From contig JAFCEM010000006.1 of the NCBI GenBank assembly GCA_017609145.1, positions 1 through 21,807 on the forward strand: 21,807 nucleotides of DNA, written 5' to 3'. This DNA comes from Candidatus Aenigmatarchaeota archaeon (GTDB lineage Archaea; Aenigmatarchaeota; Aenigmatarchaeia; QMZP01). The translations under genes and the position numbers were made by a program. Below, piece after piece: positions 21,780 to 21,807 of the stretch; the first letter of the stretch is position 1; every line of letters starts with the position of its first letter. The notes beneath the pieces are model-generated. The model saw only the letters and a program-made list of their open reading frames with translations. It had not been told where the DNA came from and did not search any database.

Positions 21780-21807
21780 AATATATTTTTGTTCTCCTGT
21801 ATATTAT

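Noticed and set aside
1..21807. CRISPR array, tRNA, rRNA, insertion sequence or prophage
   Set aside because: I saw no spaced direct repeats, no cloverleaf sequence in the gaps, no transposase or integrase motif and no terminal inverted repeats.

Overview
This window is archaeal chromosome. The evidence is a dense set of archaea-specific genes: ABCE1/Rli1, ribosomal proteins L7Ae, S28e and L24e, diphthine synthase, a YchF-type GTPase with the archaeal CPC insert, and an inositol-phosphate/CDP-alcohol lipid pair. TATA-type boxes also lie 21-30 nt in front of start codons. I cannot name the lineage; a euryarchaeal or DPANN-like genome would both fit. Most genes look near 50% G+C. Three stretches are clearly more A+T-rich: about 4480-7055, 7986-8732 and 15319-15840.

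Layout. 1-1398 (+): the tail of an unknown gene coupled to a class I/II aminotransferase. 1355-3511 (-): ABCE1 followed by a DUF192 protein. 3600-4478 (+): a PD40 beta-propeller lipoprotein. 4643-7023 (+): an A+T-rich hypC-hypD-hypE operon for the Fe(CN)2CO hydrogenase cofactor, with no hydrogenase or hypA/B/F in the window. 7056-7985 (+): a thioredoxin-reductase-like flavoprotein. 8004-8640 (-): two small unknown genes, one split by a -1 frame change at an A7 run. 8733-12140 (+): a GIY-YIG/DUF123 protein, MtnA, YchF-like GTPase and Dph5. 12141-13067 (-): L7Ae-S28e-L24e; L24e is a 59-residue gene that is easy to miss. 13179-15318: a PadR regulator and a CDP-alcohol phosphatidyltransferase (-) divergent from inositol-1-phosphate synthase (+), a probable archaetidylinositol unit. 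15343-15750 (+): a decayed ORF. 15838-18311 (-): indolepyruvate ferredoxin oxidoreductase iorA-iorB. 18358-21779 (-): DUF134 regulator, CDF transporter with an added zinc-ribbon tail, NifX/NifB-like protein, MinD-type ATPase with two ferredoxin clusters, and a ZIP transporter, which together look like a metal-handling operon.

How the parts work together. Much of the middle serves translation: ABCE1 recycles ribosomes, YchF is ribosome-associated, Dph5 modifies elongation factor 2, and three r-proteins form one transcript. Ino1 would supply inositol phosphate to the adjacent lipid synthase, with PadR between them as the likely regulator; a 9-bp inverted repeat frames the ino1 promoter. The right end couples metal import and export to an ATPase/iron-sulfur pair. 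First genes of transcripts mostly look leaderless, while internal operon genes carry strong Shine-Dalgarno sequences.

The items most worth a second look are the A7 frameshift gene, the apparent loss of exactly one ferredoxin cluster from IorA, a Cys-to-Ser change in the ABCE1 iron-sulfur domain, the DUF134-CDF-NifX-MinD-ZIP operon with its modified CDF, and the isolated A+T-rich hypCDE island. I did not find a CRISPR array, tRNA, rRNA, transposon or a clearly new defence system.
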